Assembly: GCA_963675135.1 (NCBI GenBank)
Contig: OY776120.1
Coordinates: forward strand, 27,649,055-27,713,054
DNA length: 64,000 nt
Source: Galeopsis tetrahit
Lineage: Eukaryota; Streptophyta; Magnoliopsida; Lamiales; Lamiaceae
Direction: 5' to 3'
The notes under the pieces are model-generated. The model was given only the letters and a program-made list of their open reading frames with translations, was not told the DNA's origin and did no database searches. A program made the position numbers and the translations under genes. Shown one piece after another: positions 11,331-23,800 of the stretch. Position 1 is the stretch's first letter, and the number at the start of each line of letters is the position of its first letter.

Positions 11331-12391
11331 GGTGAATCTTTGGGTAATACTCCATCTCCAACACCACTTCTCCATTGAATTGTGTGCCATTATCCGAGAC
11401 TAGGACCATTGACACTCCGAACTTGCAACAAATATGTCTTGCTAGGAAATTAATTACATTCTCCTCTATTTTAGCTAACGGAGCAGCTTCCACCCACTTG
11501 CTGAAGTAGTCCACCGCTACAATCAAGAATTTCCTTCCACTTGTGCTGAGGGAAAAGGTCCCACGAGGTCCATCCCCCATTTATCAAAAGGGTAGGGTGA
11601 GTACATAACTCCCATTTCTTCTGCTGATACTCGTATAAAAGGTCCATTTTTCTGGCATCTCTCGCATTTCTTTACAAACTCTCGTGCGTCTCTCATCATA
11701 GTGGGCCAATAAAAATCGGCCCTCAACACCTTCTTCATGATGGTTTTATAACCTTCATGACTGGCTGCACAACCTTCATGGATGTCCTTTATTATGAACT
11801 CTACCTCCGGCTTCGAAAGGCACTTTAGGTAAGGTTGGGTGAACGACCTGCTGTACAGCTGGTCTCCCGTGATACAGTATTTCAACCTTAAGGCTTTTGT
11901 CTCTCTGGATGCTGGAGCGTCAGGGTCCTTGTTCAATCCCTCCCATATCACCTTCCTCCAGTCATCTCCTTCCACGATCTCTCCAATCAAGGATTCTGTA
12001 TTTATTCGATCTGCCACTACCAGAGTTATCTTCCCTTGCCCCTCAAAATCAGTGGAGTTGGCAAGTTTGGATAACCCATCTGCCTTCATATTTTCCTCCC
12101 TAGGTATCTACAATACTTCAAAAACATGGAATTTATTTTTCAAATTTCTTACCCGTTCTAGGTAAGCAATCATCCTCTCATCTTTGGCAACGTACTCCCC
12201 CATCACCTACTACACTACCAACTGAGAGTCAGAGTATGGGCCCCTAATTCTGCTGCCATGTCTGCCCCTCTTATTAGGGCCTCGTATTCCGCTCCATTAT
12301 TGGAGGTTGAGAATCAGAACTTGACGGCCACTTGTATTTCCTGACCCTCAGGGTCAATCAATACGATCCCCGCTCCACACCCTAACGCTGA
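11331..12391 (-). pseudogene. gypsy pol: archaeal-type RNase H and integrase N-terminal/core
   Basis: On the minus strand, 12390-12120 encodes the second RNase H (words such as IDPEGQEIQVAVKF and NGAEYEALIRGA), the hallmark of the Tat clade. It is followed by integrase: the zinc-binding HHCC region IHEGCAASHEGYKTIMKK and FVKKCERCQKNG, then MDLVGPFP and IVAVDYFSKWVEAAPL with the catalytic LVSDNGTQF. The reading is cut at 11331 by the hAT insertion and resumes before 7050. Several stops and frameshifts are present (for example at about 12110 and 11530). Confidence 0.85.
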
Positions 12392-13770
12392 TCAGCCTTC
12401 CAATCTTCTTCCGGACAAATCATCCTTACCGATCACTTGCTTTAAATGGTAGTTAGTCCGCACAATGATTCTATATGATAAGAAGTAAGGGCGCAGTCGT
12501 CTAGCTGTTACCACCACAGCTAGGGCAACCTTCTCCACCTTTGAATATCGGGCCTCAGCTCCTTGGATGACTTTGCTGACATAATAAATGGGTTGTTGGG
12601 TGGAACCTTCTTCCTTCATCAGCGCAGTACTCAGAGAATGTTCCTATAGTGAGAGATGTAGGAGGAGTGTGTCACCCTGAGAGGGTTTTGTCAACTTAGG
12701 GAGCTGTGCGAGATGAAGCTTGAGCTCCTCAAAGGCCCTCTGGCAGTCTTCATCCCATTCAAACTTCGACCCTTTTCTCAACGTTCTAAAGACGTGATGA
12801 CTTTTCTCCGCTAACCTAGCTATGAATCTACTCAGTGCTGCTATTCTTCCATTCAAAGTTTGTAACTCCTTCAGGTTTCGGGGGGGCTGCATGTCGAGCA
12901 CCGCTTTCACTTTCGCCGAGTTCACTTCTATTCCTCCTTGGGTTACCATATAGCCCAGAAACTTTCCAAATTTCACTCCAAAAGAGCATTTAGCTGGGTT
13001 CATCTTGATGCCATTATTTCTAACCACCTGAAATATCTCTTTCAGGCCCTCCACGTGCCCCTCTGCTTTGGCACTCTTTGCCAACATGTCGTCCACATAA
13101 ACCTCCATGTTCTTACCAATCTGGTCGTGGAATATTGCGTCTACCATTCTTTGGTAAGTAGCTCATGCATTTATCAGTCCAAAGGGCATCCGTACGTAAC
13201 TAAACGTACCACATGTAGCGATAAAACATACCTTTAGGATATCGGAAGGATTTAATTGGATTTGATGGTATCCATGGTACGCATCCATCATGCTGAGCAA
13301 TTCGTATCCCGACGTCGCATCTACCAATTGGTCAATTCTGAGTAGAGGGTAATGGTCTTTCAGACAGGCCTTATTCAAATCCCTAAAATAGATACACATC
13401 CTCCATTTACCGGCTCTCTTGGACACTAGAACGGCATTTGAGAGTCATTCAGGGAACTGTACTCTCTTCACATGTCCTGCTTTCAACAATTTGTCAATTT
13501 CTTCTTTCACAATAATATTCTTTTCCTTACCAAAGTTCCTCAACTTTTGCTTGACTGGCTTGGCTCTCGGGTCTACATTGAGGTGGTGCATGGCTACCCC
13601 TGGAGGGATACCTATCATATCTGTTGGAGAGAAAGCGGAGATGTCTACGTTCTCTCTAAAGGTAATTATCATTTTCTCCTTTAGTTTCGGGTCCATCTGA
13701 GTACCAATTCTGGTTGTGAACCCCTTTTTCCCTGGATAGAGCTCGATATTCATCTTCTCCTCATCTGCCT
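12392..13770 (-). pseudogene. gypsy pol: reverse transcriptase and RNase H
   Basis: RT blocks in order on the minus strand: KWRMCIYFRDLNKACLKDHY, LLSMMDAYHGYHQI, GTFSYVRMPFGL, then the active site VYVDDMLAKS (about 13090) and FLGYMVTQGGIEVN. A gypsy RNase H follows (FEWDEDCQRAFEELK, then PIYYVSKVIQGAEARYSKVE at about 12590). Frameshifts near 13160 and 12640 separate the blocks. The segment upstream of RT (13753-13445) holds the linker with IDKLLKAGHVKRVQFPE. Confidence 0.9.
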
Positions 13771-14427
13771 TTATTTTGGGATGTTCTCCATCTGAGTACC
13801 TCTCTGTCTTTTCAGTTCAGGGTCATCACCTTTAAACCTCTCTAGTCCTCGAACCATGGCCTTGTCCGCCATCTTCACTGACTCCACGTAACACTTCTGT
13901 GCCTGGTATTGATCTCCGCGCACCTCTTCTACCCCTCCCAAGGCAAGGAACTTCATCTTCATGTGAAAGGTGGAGATTACTTCCTGGAAGATGTTTAAAC
14001 TTGGCCTCCCCATCACCACATTGTATGAAGATGGAATGTCTACTATTAGAAACTCAATCACTTGTACTCGCCTGTTTGGGGCAACTCCTAGCCCCACCTG
14101 TAATAACGCTGACCCGAGGGGTTGAATCGCTCCTTCTGAAAATCCGTAGAGAGCGGTTCCACTGGTCTGAGCTTTATATGCAGCTCCATCTTTTTAAAAC
14201 ACTCCAAAAACATTATATCGGTTGAACTTCCCGTGTCTACAAAGATTCGGGCTACATCATACCCCGCGATGTCATTAGTAATGACCAGGGCATCATTGTG
14301 GACCTCCCTAGACTCTCCAACATCTTCTGGTCCAAACTCAATGTTAGGGACAATTGCCATCTTCCCCACTTCTCCATTCTCCATGTTTCGTTCAGTCTTC
14401 AATGTTCTAACACTCTGCTTCCTTTGT
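13771..14427 (-). pseudogene. gypsy pol: aspartic protease region
   Basis: The minus strand encodes DVARIFVDTGSSTDIMFLEC, the retroviral-type aspartic protease active site DTGSS (about 14240), followed by the flap and C-terminal motif IPSSYNVVMGRPSLN (about 14030). A frameshift near 14100 splits it. Confidence 0.85.
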
Positions 14428-16201
14428 CTAAAGGAGTCCCCATCCGTGGGCCCTCCCATGATCATGTGGATCACCCCCCGCTTTTGAGGGGGAGGGGGGG
14501 TGACCCTCAGGATCGTTCCTCGGTTCTTTCCGGTCATCTTCTGGCCTTCTCTCCTGATCTTTTCTCTTTTTCCCTCGAGGGCCTTGCCTATCTCTGAATA
14601 TGAATTCGTTGAGGTGTCCGGCTTGGATCATCCTCTCTATCTCGTCCTTTAGGTGCCAACACTGATTAGTGTCATGGTCATATTCGTTATGAAAACGGCA
14701 AAACCTGTTAGATTTAGACTTTTGGGGGCCTTTATTTCTGGAATAAGGGAACTTTAAATCGGGATGGTCTCCTACCACCTCTAGGACTTCCGCAGGTTCC
14801 AGCCTCAAAGGGGTATACTTCTCAAATCTTCCGCAAGGGCCTTACCGTGACCCTCCAGCACCATTGGCAGCCCCAGCCCCTCCAGAATTCTTGGCTATCT
14901 CCGGGCTAGACCTGCTCGAGGTGGACTCTCTCCTCCTTTATCCATTTCCACCGGTTGGTTTTGTTTCAGACCCTTTTTCTTTCCTAACCTCTTCCAGAGT
15001 AAGATACTTCTCGGCTCTACGCAGGAGTTCATCAAAAGTGTATATTGGATTCTTGGCTAGGGAAGAGAAGAGATCACATCTCTCAACCCATTCGTAAGAG
15101 CATTGATTTTGACTTCGGGGGGTGGGGGGGCAGTAGGTACCTCCAAAGCAGCTTGATTAAACCTTTTCAGGAATGCTCTGAGACTCTCGTTCTCTCCTTG
15201 TCTCATATTAAATAGAGTCAAAGTGGCCCTGGGTTACCTTTTGGCACTAGCAAATTGGTGTAGGAATAGTTCACTAAATTCCGACCATGATCGGATGGTA
15301 TTGGGTTCCAATTGCGTGAACTATTATTGAGCAGCCTTGGCCAAAGTAGTCAGGAACACTCTACACTTGACCCCTTCTCCATAACGATGTAACAAGGCAG
15401 CATTTTCGAACCTCACTAAGTGTTCGTACGGGTCCGTGGTGCCATCATATTCAAAAGTGAGAGGTTTGAAGTTAAAAGGCAGTTCATCTTTTAAGATATT
15501 GGAAGAGAACTGACAACTAGTGGTATAAGGGGATTTACTTACAGGATTGGTCATCTGCCTTCTCATATCCCTCGTCTCCTTTTGAAGGACCTGCAACTGA
15601 TCACTGACCGCCCCTTGATAAGTGTCATCTGTACTCTCCACTATCTCAGGGTCCAAGATTTCTTCTAGTGCTGCCTCCTTGTTTCTTCTAGGAGTCCTGG
15701 TGGGGACACTTCTCTCCGCTTAAGATGGGACTTTCTCTTCTTTGTCCCCGGGTGCTTCATTGTTTTTGGAAGGAACATGTGAGGCACCATGGATATTTTC
15801 CAGGCCTTCTCGTCCTCCATTCTCCGCTACTGGTGGGAACACCGTCGGAGCGTGGATCTTTCGGGCAACTATGGCTCTTTCCACGGCCTGGGCGATCAGA
15901 ACGTTCAATTGGTCTTGAGAGACCGTTAAGAGTTCTGGGCTAGCATCTGCCGGAGGTATTTCCTTATCGGCACCACTCCCAGATGCTCCCGAGGTGCCAG
16001 TTCCTCTAGGGAAGAAAAGGTTTGTGTTTCACCCGGCAAATTCGGAAACGCTGGTGGAATGGGGCTAGTTCCTGAAGAGGCAACGAATGGCTCCTTTCCC
16101 ACATTTTTTTGGTAGAGAACCCCGGAGGGGCTGGGGGGGGAAGGTAGGAGGAACAGAGTCTCCCGTTTCCTTGGTCTGTTTTCCGAGATCTTGTCCTCCA
16201 C
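14428..16201 (-). pseudogene. gypsy gag
   Basis: From the start at 16201 the minus strand reads a low-complexity N-terminal part, then the retrotransposon gag core LPFNFKPLTFEYDGTTDPYE, HLVRFENAALLHRYGEG and CRVFLTTLAKAA (15490-15330), and near 14690 the CRFHNEYDHDTNQCWHLKDE motif, the C-H-H-C knuckle typical of Tat gag. Several frame changes (about 15905, 15320, 14810) make it non-functional. Confidence 0.85.
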
Positions 16202-16259
16202 CCATGTTTTTAAGAAGTCTTCTCACGCCTTAGATCGAAAACTTCTCACAAACAACGCC

Positions 16260-16287
16260 ATTTGTTGCGCCAAAAAATAGCGTAATG
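16260..16287 (-). promoter_or_regulatory. primer-binding region of the gypsy element
   Basis: The minus strand reads TTTTTTGGCGCAACAAATGG just inside the 5' LTR. TGGCGC is the usual start of the primer-binding site of Tat-type elements. The exact LTR end and the tRNA used cannot be fixed by eye. Confidence 0.5.
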
Positions 16288-17138
16288 TGATATCGAATCC
16301 GATGGTTCGGATTAAAGATTCTTCGAGCTTGAATTATCACTTCCAGATAGGAGTCCTTGCGAATAATTCTCTTTCACGCTCCCAAAAACCTGCAACAAAC
16401 ACGCCGGAGGGGATTCCGACGTAGAATCTCCGACGCTCAAGTCAGATATGTTCTCGGGAGGATCAAAGAGGAGCTTCCCTAAGATTTAAGGAAGAGCTCT
16501 CGCAAGAATGGTGTAATTTCTAGGTGTTTTGTGTAATTTCTAGGTGTTTTGTGTAATTTCTAGGTGTTTTGTGTGTTTTCCTAATAATGATCGTCCCCCC
16601 TCTTAGTTGACTTAAAACTTACTTAAAAACGTACCTTGGGTAAAAAGTAGTATTTTCCCCCTTTCTCTCAACCATCTTCCCTTATACTCGGTCCAGCCGT
16701 TTTTCCCTTCACGCCAGCCCACTTTCCTGGATTATTGACCTCATCTACTACTTCCCAGCATCAACTTCCCTCCTATATCGGGGGCTTCCTCTTGACTAAG
16801 ACTTAGTCCACTTAGTCTCGCATCTGGGCCCAAGATATGGGCCGAGTGACATTCCTGGACTTAGGCCAGTGATATGGGCCAAAAGCTAGGCCCACCTTCC
16901 CTAATTGTGTCCTTAGGGCTCGAGCCCTTCTTCGTACACAACTTACTATTGTGGGCTACCCCATGGGCATGTTCTCCATATAATTGGGCCCCTAAGAAGA
17001 TCATTGGACTATTTGCACATCCCATAATTGAGGGTGTATTAATCATATCACAGGATTAGATATAAATATTAAATAGGGATAATTCATCGCTTATCCACGT
17101 GTCGTTTCCTCATAAGACGACATATTTTGGCCGCATCA
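16288..17138 (-). repeat. 5' LTR of the gypsy element
   Basis: Starts TGATGCGGCC on the minus strand at 17138 and shares about 460 bp with 607-1069. The distal part down to about 16288 is unique to this copy because the other LTR is truncated. Confidence 0.8.
16511..16570. repeat. 3 x 20-bp tandem repeat in the LTR
   Basis: The unit GTGTAATTTCTAGGTGTTTT occurs three times in perfect succession. Confidence 0.95.
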
Positions 17139-17272
17139 AATATATTAATATATTACCAATAAAAATAAAAAATGGTAGTGATTCACATAGAAATAGTTTA
17201 GGGAGATTTTTAGTAAAAATAGCTAAAGCGATAAACTTTTTTAAACGGTGAGAGTTATTGATATACTCCCTC

Positions 17273-17780
17273 CTTGGGGTGTGCATCGATATCGAACCGA
17301 ATCGAATTTGAAAATCGAATTCGATTATTAGTAACCGAAATCAAACCAGATTGATGTAAAACCGAACTATTCGAGCTCTATTAAAAAAAATGCATTAATT
17401 TTTTTTTTTCAATAAATCCAAAATCTGCATTAAAAAAAAAACTAAAATCTGCAATTAATACAAACTCACACAGAACTAAAAAAAACTTAATTTGTAATCA
17501 ACACACATTCCCACCTAAAATTTTCAATAAACACACACTCACACAGTACCAAAAAACTTAACTCGTTTCCAGTTTTTAATTAGGGGTAAAGAGTAAGGAA
17601 GGTTGGAATGGGAATTCAGGGGTAAGGTATTTGTACGTGCACGGTTAAGTTTGATTTTCGATTAATAAATTTTTTTTAGGTAAACCGAATAGAAACTAAA
17701 AAAAATCGGTAATCGAACCAAACTCATATTTCTCTTTGGTTCGATTTTTTATTAGAAACCGAATTTTACAAATTAACCCT
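17273..17780. mobile_element. probable hAT-type MITE
   Basis: Starts GGGGTGTGCATCGATATC, a sequence style common at hAT MITE ends, and is filled with AACCGAAT/ATTCGGTT words. ACTCCCTC flanks it on both sides (17265-17272 and 17781-17788) and could be an 8-bp target duplication. The same word is common in Stowaway ends, so this could be chance, and the inverted termini match poorly. Confidence 0.45.
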
Positions 17781-19076
17781 ACTCCCTCAATCCAAAGTAC
17801 CTATTCATTTCTCCCTCAATCCAAAGTACCTATTCATTTCTATGTAATTGACTATTAATATATTTTTACCCATAGGGTATTGATATGATATTAAGTTAAG
17901 AACTCCTACATGTAGTCAGGTGTCGTAAGATGTCGTAATGACTACGTAGTCAATTAAATTTGAACCATTAAAATTTAAATTTAAAGACTTAAACTTGATG
18001 ATTTGTTAGCTTTTGTATAATGTGTTATATGCATTAATTCATCGTATGTGTCGTATGACATTGTACGTTTGTATTTTTATATTTAATTAATTAAAATATA
18101 TAATTTTAAAATTACATTTTTATCCTTGTACAATAAAATATTTCATTATATTTATTAATTTGATTAAAATATTTAATGTTAAAATTACCTATTTACCTTT
18201 ATATTAATAATAAAATTAATAAAAAAAATTAAACTAAAAAATACAGTATTAATTGTAACACGGCGGGAGAGAAGACATGCAGGACTGTCAAAATGGGCCC
18301 GGCCCACCTGACTAATGGACTGGGCTGTAATTATAGTGCCCTGAAAAATAATCGGGTCGATTTGTCCTGGCCCAAGTAAACTGACGGGCTGACCGGGCTT
18401 AGCCCAGTTTTTCGGGTCGACCTAACTTTTTTTAGGCTCAGAAAAAACGTTTGGCCCAGTGGGCCGGTACCGGGCTGACCCGACCCATTTGACAGTCCTA
18501 AAGACTGGAGAGAATCTGCACGCACATGATGGAATTGGGGAAATATGAGAAAAATCCTAATTTTAATTATTCTTTCTATTTTCAATTTGAATAATGTATT
18601 ATTATTTAATTTATTTTTGTTGGAATGGTATGTATTTAATTTTAAAATAGTAATTAATGAAATTTGTATTAAAAGGGTAGGATAGTAATTTATGATAAAT
18701 TAAAAATAAAAAATAAAAAATAAAAAACAAAAAAATTATTTATATTAAAGAAGGGTAATATAGTAAATAACAAAATACAATTTAAAAAATAATATAATTA
18801 ATTTAAACCTGTATAACAGGTAGCAAGTTCATACGATGCATACGACGCCTTGTGGCACAATTCGACATACTGACTACGATAGTCCGTTTGTATAATTTAA
18901 CTACCGTAAGAAAAATCCTATTAAGTTGGTGAAAAGTAATAAAAAAAAGATAAAGGTAGAGGAACATAAGGAAAAAAAAAAGGCAGGGAAATAGTGAGAT
19001 GTTGACATTTTAGAAAATTGGTCATTAGGGTTGGAACGATAAAAATGGTAAAATGAGTCAATTACGACGGAGAGAG
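17779..19076. mobile_element. possible Stowaway-like element holding a nested MITE
   Basis: The left end TACTCCCTCAATCCAAAGTA and the right end GACGGAGAGAGTA resemble the two inverted ends of a Stowaway element. The interior is AT-rich with no coding region and holds the hAT-type MITE at 18280-18500. At 1.3 kb it is long for a MITE, and the pairing is weak. A 31-bp direct duplication (CTCCCTCAATCCAAAGTACC...) marks the left end. Confidence 0.35.
18280..18500. mobile_element. 221-bp hAT-type MITE
   Basis: Inverted ends AGGACTGTCAAAATGGGCC and GACCCATTTGACAGTCCT. The flanking 8-bp words AAGACATG (18272-18279) and AAGACTGG (18501-18508) agree at 6 of 8 positions, fitting an aged duplication. 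Confidence 0.75.
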
Positions 19077-19239
19077 TATTCTTTTGGCATTGGTTTTAAA
19101 AAATAATTATTGTTTATGTATAAAATATATGTGTAAAGTAAAAAGTGAAAGGTATATTAGAATATTGGAAGAATAAAGAGAAAATTGCAGATTTTATCCC
19201 ATTAACCATGAGTTTATTTATTTTTGGTCCCATGATATT

Positions 19240-19800
19240 TTGATTTAGTCTCATACGAAATAAATTTTGCAAACTTGGTCCCATACGAAATAAGTCTTGC
19301 AAACTTGATCTCATACGAATTAAATCTTGCAAACTTGACCACATACGAAATAAATTTTGCAAACTTTGTCCCATAGTATTTGGATTTAGTCTCATACGAA
19401 ATAAATTTTGCAAACTTCGTCCCATACGAAATAAGTCTTGCAAACTTGGTCCCATACGAAATAAATCTTACAAACTTGACCCCATACGAAATAAATCGAG
19501 AAAATTGCAGATTTGGTCTCACTAACCATGGGTTGATTGGGTTTTGGTCCCATTGTATTTGGATTTAGTCTCATACGAAATAAATCTTGCAAACTTGGTC
19601 TCATACGATATAAATTTTGCAAACTTGGTCTCATACGATATAAATCTTGCAAACTTGATCCCATAAGATATAAATCTTGCAAATTTGGTCCCATACGAAA
19701 TAAATCTTGCAAAGATGATCTCATATGAAATAAATCTTGCAAATTTGGTCTCATACGAAATAAATCTTGCAAACTTGATCCCAAACATTATAAAAAAATC
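19240..19800. repeat. 30-bp minisatellite, left arm
   Basis: About 17 units of a 30-bp sequence containing CATACGAAATAAATCTTGCA and AACTTGGTCC. A second copy of the element's terminal segment interrupts the array at 19497-19575. The unit itself resembles the element's terminal repeat (TTGCAAACTTGGTCCCAT against TTGCAGATTTGGTCCCAT). Confidence 0.95.
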
Positions 19801-20239
19801 AAGATTGGTCTAAAAGTGAAAAAAAAAACTCATTAATTAATTATTATTATTCAAATTATATAATAATGAACTATTAATAAATATTTTTCAAATTGGTACT
19901 TTACTTTCCATAATCATTTTTTTTTCACTTTTGGGACCAAATTTGCATTTGAATAATAACTTAATTCTCTCATCAATATTGTATGCTTTTTTTAATGTAA
20001 AATTTATAAAATAAAATAAAATAATGGAAGTTATATCAATATTATAAAATCTATTTCTATTCTTTATAAAATTTAAATATTATAAAGTCTATTTAGATTT
20101 AATATATTTATTAATATTTATTATTATATAAATGTTATTATATATTAATTAACAGTTCATTATTATATAATCTGAATAATAATAATTAATTAATGAGTTT
20201 TTTTTTTTTTTTTTTACTTTTAGGACCAATTTTACATTT

Positions 20240-20357
20240 TTTTGTAATGTTTGGGACCAAGTTTGCAAGATTTATTTCGTATGAGACCAAGTTTGCAAGA
20301 CTTATTTTATATGAGACCAAATTTACAAGATTTATTTCGTATGGGACCAAGTTTGCA
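20240..20357. repeat. 30-bp minisatellite, right arm (inverted)
   Basis: Four units in reverse orientation (ACCAAGTTTGCAAGATTTAT). The array continues at 39653 after the CACTA insertion, which fell inside a unit. Confidence 0.9.
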
Positions 20358-20397
20358 CACTACAAAAAAAGCCTGATTTTGATACCGAAATTTTGAG

Positions 20398-20640
20398 ACG
20401 GACACCTAATCTGTCTCTAATAGATACGGATTAGATACGGATTTGTTAAAAAATCGAGATTTGAAACCGAAAATAAAACCGTCTCTCATTATAAACAGAT
20501 TAGATACGACTTTTAGTTTCGAAAGTTTTAGATACGGATTAGATACGTGACTTTTAGTTTCGAGAGTTTTAGATACGGATTAGATACATATAACACCGTC
20601 TCTAAACAATCATTTTTTTTTAAATTTGCGATACAGAATC
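20398..20640. repeat. left subterminal repeats of the outer CACTA element
   Basis: Many copies of TTAGATACGGATT and GTCTCT/AGAGAC-type words. The matching right-hand set is at 28870-29213 and 39378-39640. In En/Spm such repeats bind the element's own TNPA protein. Confidence 0.8.
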
Positions 20641-21051
20641 TAACCATCTCTAATTTGTATCTAATTAGTCAAATGGTAAAATTAAATAAAAAAATAAATC
20701 AAAACCTTTTTAATTTAATTATTATTTACTATTTAATAATATAATATATATATAAAAGTACACACCTTAATTTACCCAACGCAAATTATATATTGTACCT
20801 AAAGTTTTACATTCTAATTACCATTAAAATAAACATAATCACATTACTTAAAAACAAAAACATTCTAATTACCATTAAAATAAACATAACCACATTAATA
20901 TTAAATTATACAAATTTTGCATAACTTAAAAACATTAAACTGTTCAAAGTAAAATAAACATAAAGAATCATTAAATTGTCCAAAAAAACAAACTTAAAAT
21001 AAAATAAAGCGTTCAAGCAAATTAAAATAACCTTAAAAATAAATAAAGTAT
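20641..21051. other. AT-rich non-coding part of the outer CACTA element
   Basis: No gene seen. There is a short direct duplication of ACATTCTAATTACCATTAAA (about 20808 and 20861). Confidence 0.5.
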
Positions 21052-23800
21052 TCATGCAATTCCCAAATTAATGTTCCAGTTGTTGTCGTCGTCTTCATCG
21101 CCGCAGTCCATATCATCATTCACTGCGACGTCCGTCACCCCACTCACGTTGGCTATATTAAGTGCACGCTGCACCTCATCGACATTCATCCCCAAAGCTG
21201 AAGCCACCGTTTGCACTATCTCCCTTTTCAAATCCGGCATAATCCCCCTGATCGTTTGTTTGACCGACTCCTGCATATCAGCGGAAGTTGGCATTGATGC
21301 CGACATTTTGACGGCACTGCTCATCTGACCAAGGCCTAGGACTCGTTCCCGATTGACCCCGACAGTCTCCAGATATATATATGTGGTCAACATTAACTAG
21401 TTGGAGGAGGTTGCGAGTTATATATCGCCCCTCGAATTCAGATGAGTTTGAGCCTCCACTACCTTCCGATTCACTTCCATCTACAAGGGCATTTAGAAAA
21501 AATAATTTATTATATACAATAAAAACTAAATAATTAATTTAATTAATATTACGATATAAAAAAATTACCCAAACTTGGGTTGTGCGCAGGGACGTGGACG
21601 TCTGCGTTGTAGCATTCCACGGATAAGCGATATTGAATCGATCTATGTGAGTCGGTGCACGTCCCGTCTCACGCTCCTATTGCATATAGAAAATTAACAT
21701 CCACCACTACTACACATTTAAGCTTGGAGAGCTTTTAGAAGAGCTCTCCAAGTGGGAGCTCTCCAAGCTAAATTGCACTTGGAGAGCCCTTAAGCTTGGA
21801 CAGCTCCCACTTGGAGAGCTCTTTTCAAAGCTCTCCAAGCTTAAATGTGCACGTTTAAATAAATCATTAATAATATAATTACTATAGACAAAATTAAATG
21901 AATCAATAGAGTTTAATAATACGTACCGAGTGCAAGTCCGTGCTCAAGCACAGTCCGGGATCCCGCACGATGGAAGGCAATGCCGGTTCCTCTACGGTTG
22001 ACCTTATTTTTCTCACACTTTACTATATAGTCATTGTTATCCCAAACAGAAGTCAAAGAAAGCCACAAATCGTCTGATAATGACTGTCTGGTCCTTTTTT
22101 TACGGTATGCAGCCCTCCACTTTGATATGATACTCTTGTACCTGAGCTCAGCACACTTACAAAATTTCTTGAAGACCAGTTCCTCCGAGTACAACCTCCG
22201 AGTACAACGATTGATCCCAAACAACAAATTTCTACGTTTAATAAAAGATTTATTAAAAAATATAATAAACTTTATATTATTTAATCATTTTAATTATTAA
22301 ATAAGTCATACCCTAAACTCTTTGAAGTATGCTAAACGCTTTGTCCGTGGGACCTTAGACCAACTGGACGCACCATGCGTAATTTCCAAAGAATTAATGG
22401 CTGATGTCGCAAATGCGGCCACCTCGTGACTAGGTACAATACTGTGACATTCATAACAATATATAAATATTTGTTAAGTTTCAAGGAAAATGTTTTAATA
22501 TTTGCAAAAATATGTAACTCTATATTTTCTCCTTTAGTTTATTATTTAATAATTAATGTAATCTAACATTTAAAGAACTAAGGTAGATGCAACCGTTTTT
22601 TGATAATTTAATTATAACATGATAGTTACTTGTTTATATGAGATTAGATAATTGTTTATTAATTTAAATCGATTAGTACTACAATTTTTTATTAATTTTC
22701 AGAATATCATTATTTTGATTAACCGTGATTTTTTCTTAGAAAAAAATGAAAACGAAAAACATTTGTACTTGTGAACATATATTGGATTTTTAGGTGGCAA
22801 TTTTAGCAAGAGTAAGTATCCCATATTTGAGCTCCCAGTGTCACTAATTTAAAAATTTAGCAAGAGTAAGTATTCCATATTTGAGCTCCCAGTGTCACTA
22901 ATTTAAAATATACACAACAATCACATTACGAGATTAATCAAACCTCCAGCGGAGTTGAAATAAATTTATATTATATTTTAATTTTAATTTATTAATTAAA
23001 AATAATAAACTTTAAAATATGTATAAATTTGTAAAAAATTAATTTATTAAAAGATAAAAAAATAATAGATATAGATTACATCCTATTATATATATATATA
23101 TATAATTATAATTTTATTTCTAAAAGAAATCAATATACGATTTACATATTTTGCCAAAAAAAAAATCATTATGTGTATAATGGTAGAAGCAATTTTAACA
23201 ATTAATATTAAGAATGTTTACACCATACCATATAGTAGGAGTACTATATATATAATTGCAATTGCCAAGTTTATGTCACGATTGAAGTAAATAAATAAAA
23301 AAAAAGTATACTAACATTAAAATAAAAAATCGAATTCTAATGTCACGAGTTTATTCTCTTTCTTATATTATTTAGTTAATTGGCTTAATTCTATAGTTAT
23401 ATAACTTAATGTTATGAGTTTATTGTTATGCAAATATAACTTAATGTTATGAGTTTATTGTTATGCAAATCGCAGAAATAGAGTGCACATGATTTTAGGA
23501 AAAACAACAATAGATATTATAAACATTAAAATTATTTACTTACATTCCACTAAGGATCTTTATGGGCAGTCTCTTGTCCACATTTGGATGCTCGCCAGGT
23601 GAAGAAGAAGATCCTCCCATAGGAGAAGATTGATGTGAAGACGAAGGAAAGGGCGACGGCACGACATGAGTAGACGGCACGATAGGAGAAGGTATCCTGT
23701 GTACACGAGGATCCTCAATCGGAGGTCTGAGTGAACTACGACGCGCCCTTCCTCGTAAGTTACTAGTGGACGTCACACGAGGAGTATTTTCTTCGCTCAT
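21052..23800 (-). CDS. transposase-24-type gene of the outer CACTA element (TNPA-like partner)
   Basis: Exons can be matched one by one to the inner element's gene at 36203-37874: MSEENTPRVTSTSNLRG (23800-23540); a second exon with EVAAFATSAINSLEITHGAS and SSWSKVPRTKR (about 22436-22306); a third with YKSIISKWRAAYRKKRTR and AFHRAGSRTVLEHGLALG (22227-21925); a fourth with ERETGRAPTHIDRF (about 21677-21570); and a last ending RVLGLGQMSSAVKMS...NWNINLGIA (stop 21052). The RVLGLG and RETGRAPTH words fit the plant transposase Ptta/En/Spm (transposase 24) family, the likely DNA-binding partner of TNP2. A MITE sits in the intron at 21706-21850. The last exon may have a frameshift near 21400, so I am unsure the gene is intact. 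Confidence 0.65.
21706..21850. mobile_element. foldback MITE (family copy 1) in an intron of the outer CACTA gene
   Basis: A nearly perfect palindrome: ACTACTACACATTTAAGCTT on the left, GCTTAAATGTG on the right, with TTGGAGAGCT and AGCTCTCCAAG words in between. Nearly the same sequence recurs at 56761-56932, proving a mobile family. The far right tip differs (GCACGT instead of GTAGTAGT). Confidence 0.9.
22802..22911. repeat. 54-bp tandem duplication
   Basis: The segment starting TTTAGCAAGAGTAAGTAT and ending CAGTGTCACTAATTTAAAA occurs twice in a row with about one difference. It lies in the first intron of the outer CACTA gene. Confidence 0.9.

Larger units (their letters stand above)
607..17138 (-). 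mobile_element. decayed Tat-lineage Ty3/gypsy LTR retrotransposon, nested insertions
   Basis: A minus-strand LTR retrotransposon. The 5' LTR is at 16288-17138 and a truncated 3' LTR at 607-1069. Domains run gag, protease, RT, RNase H, a second archaeal-type RNase H, integrase. RT before integrase is the gypsy order, and dual RNase H plus an extra ORF antisense to pol in the 3' region are known Tat/Ogre-clade traits. A polypurine tract abuts the 3' LTR. The element is dead: there are many frameshifts and stops, and a hAT element (7059-11322) splits integrase. The 3' LTR lacks roughly 400 bp of its distal part, so no target duplication can be checked. Confidence 0.9.

Noticed and set aside
19114..19788. 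Repeat proteins such as FARFISYGTK or NLFRMGPSLQ
   Set aside because: They are translations of the 30-bp minisatellite, open in several frames because the unit length is a multiple of three.
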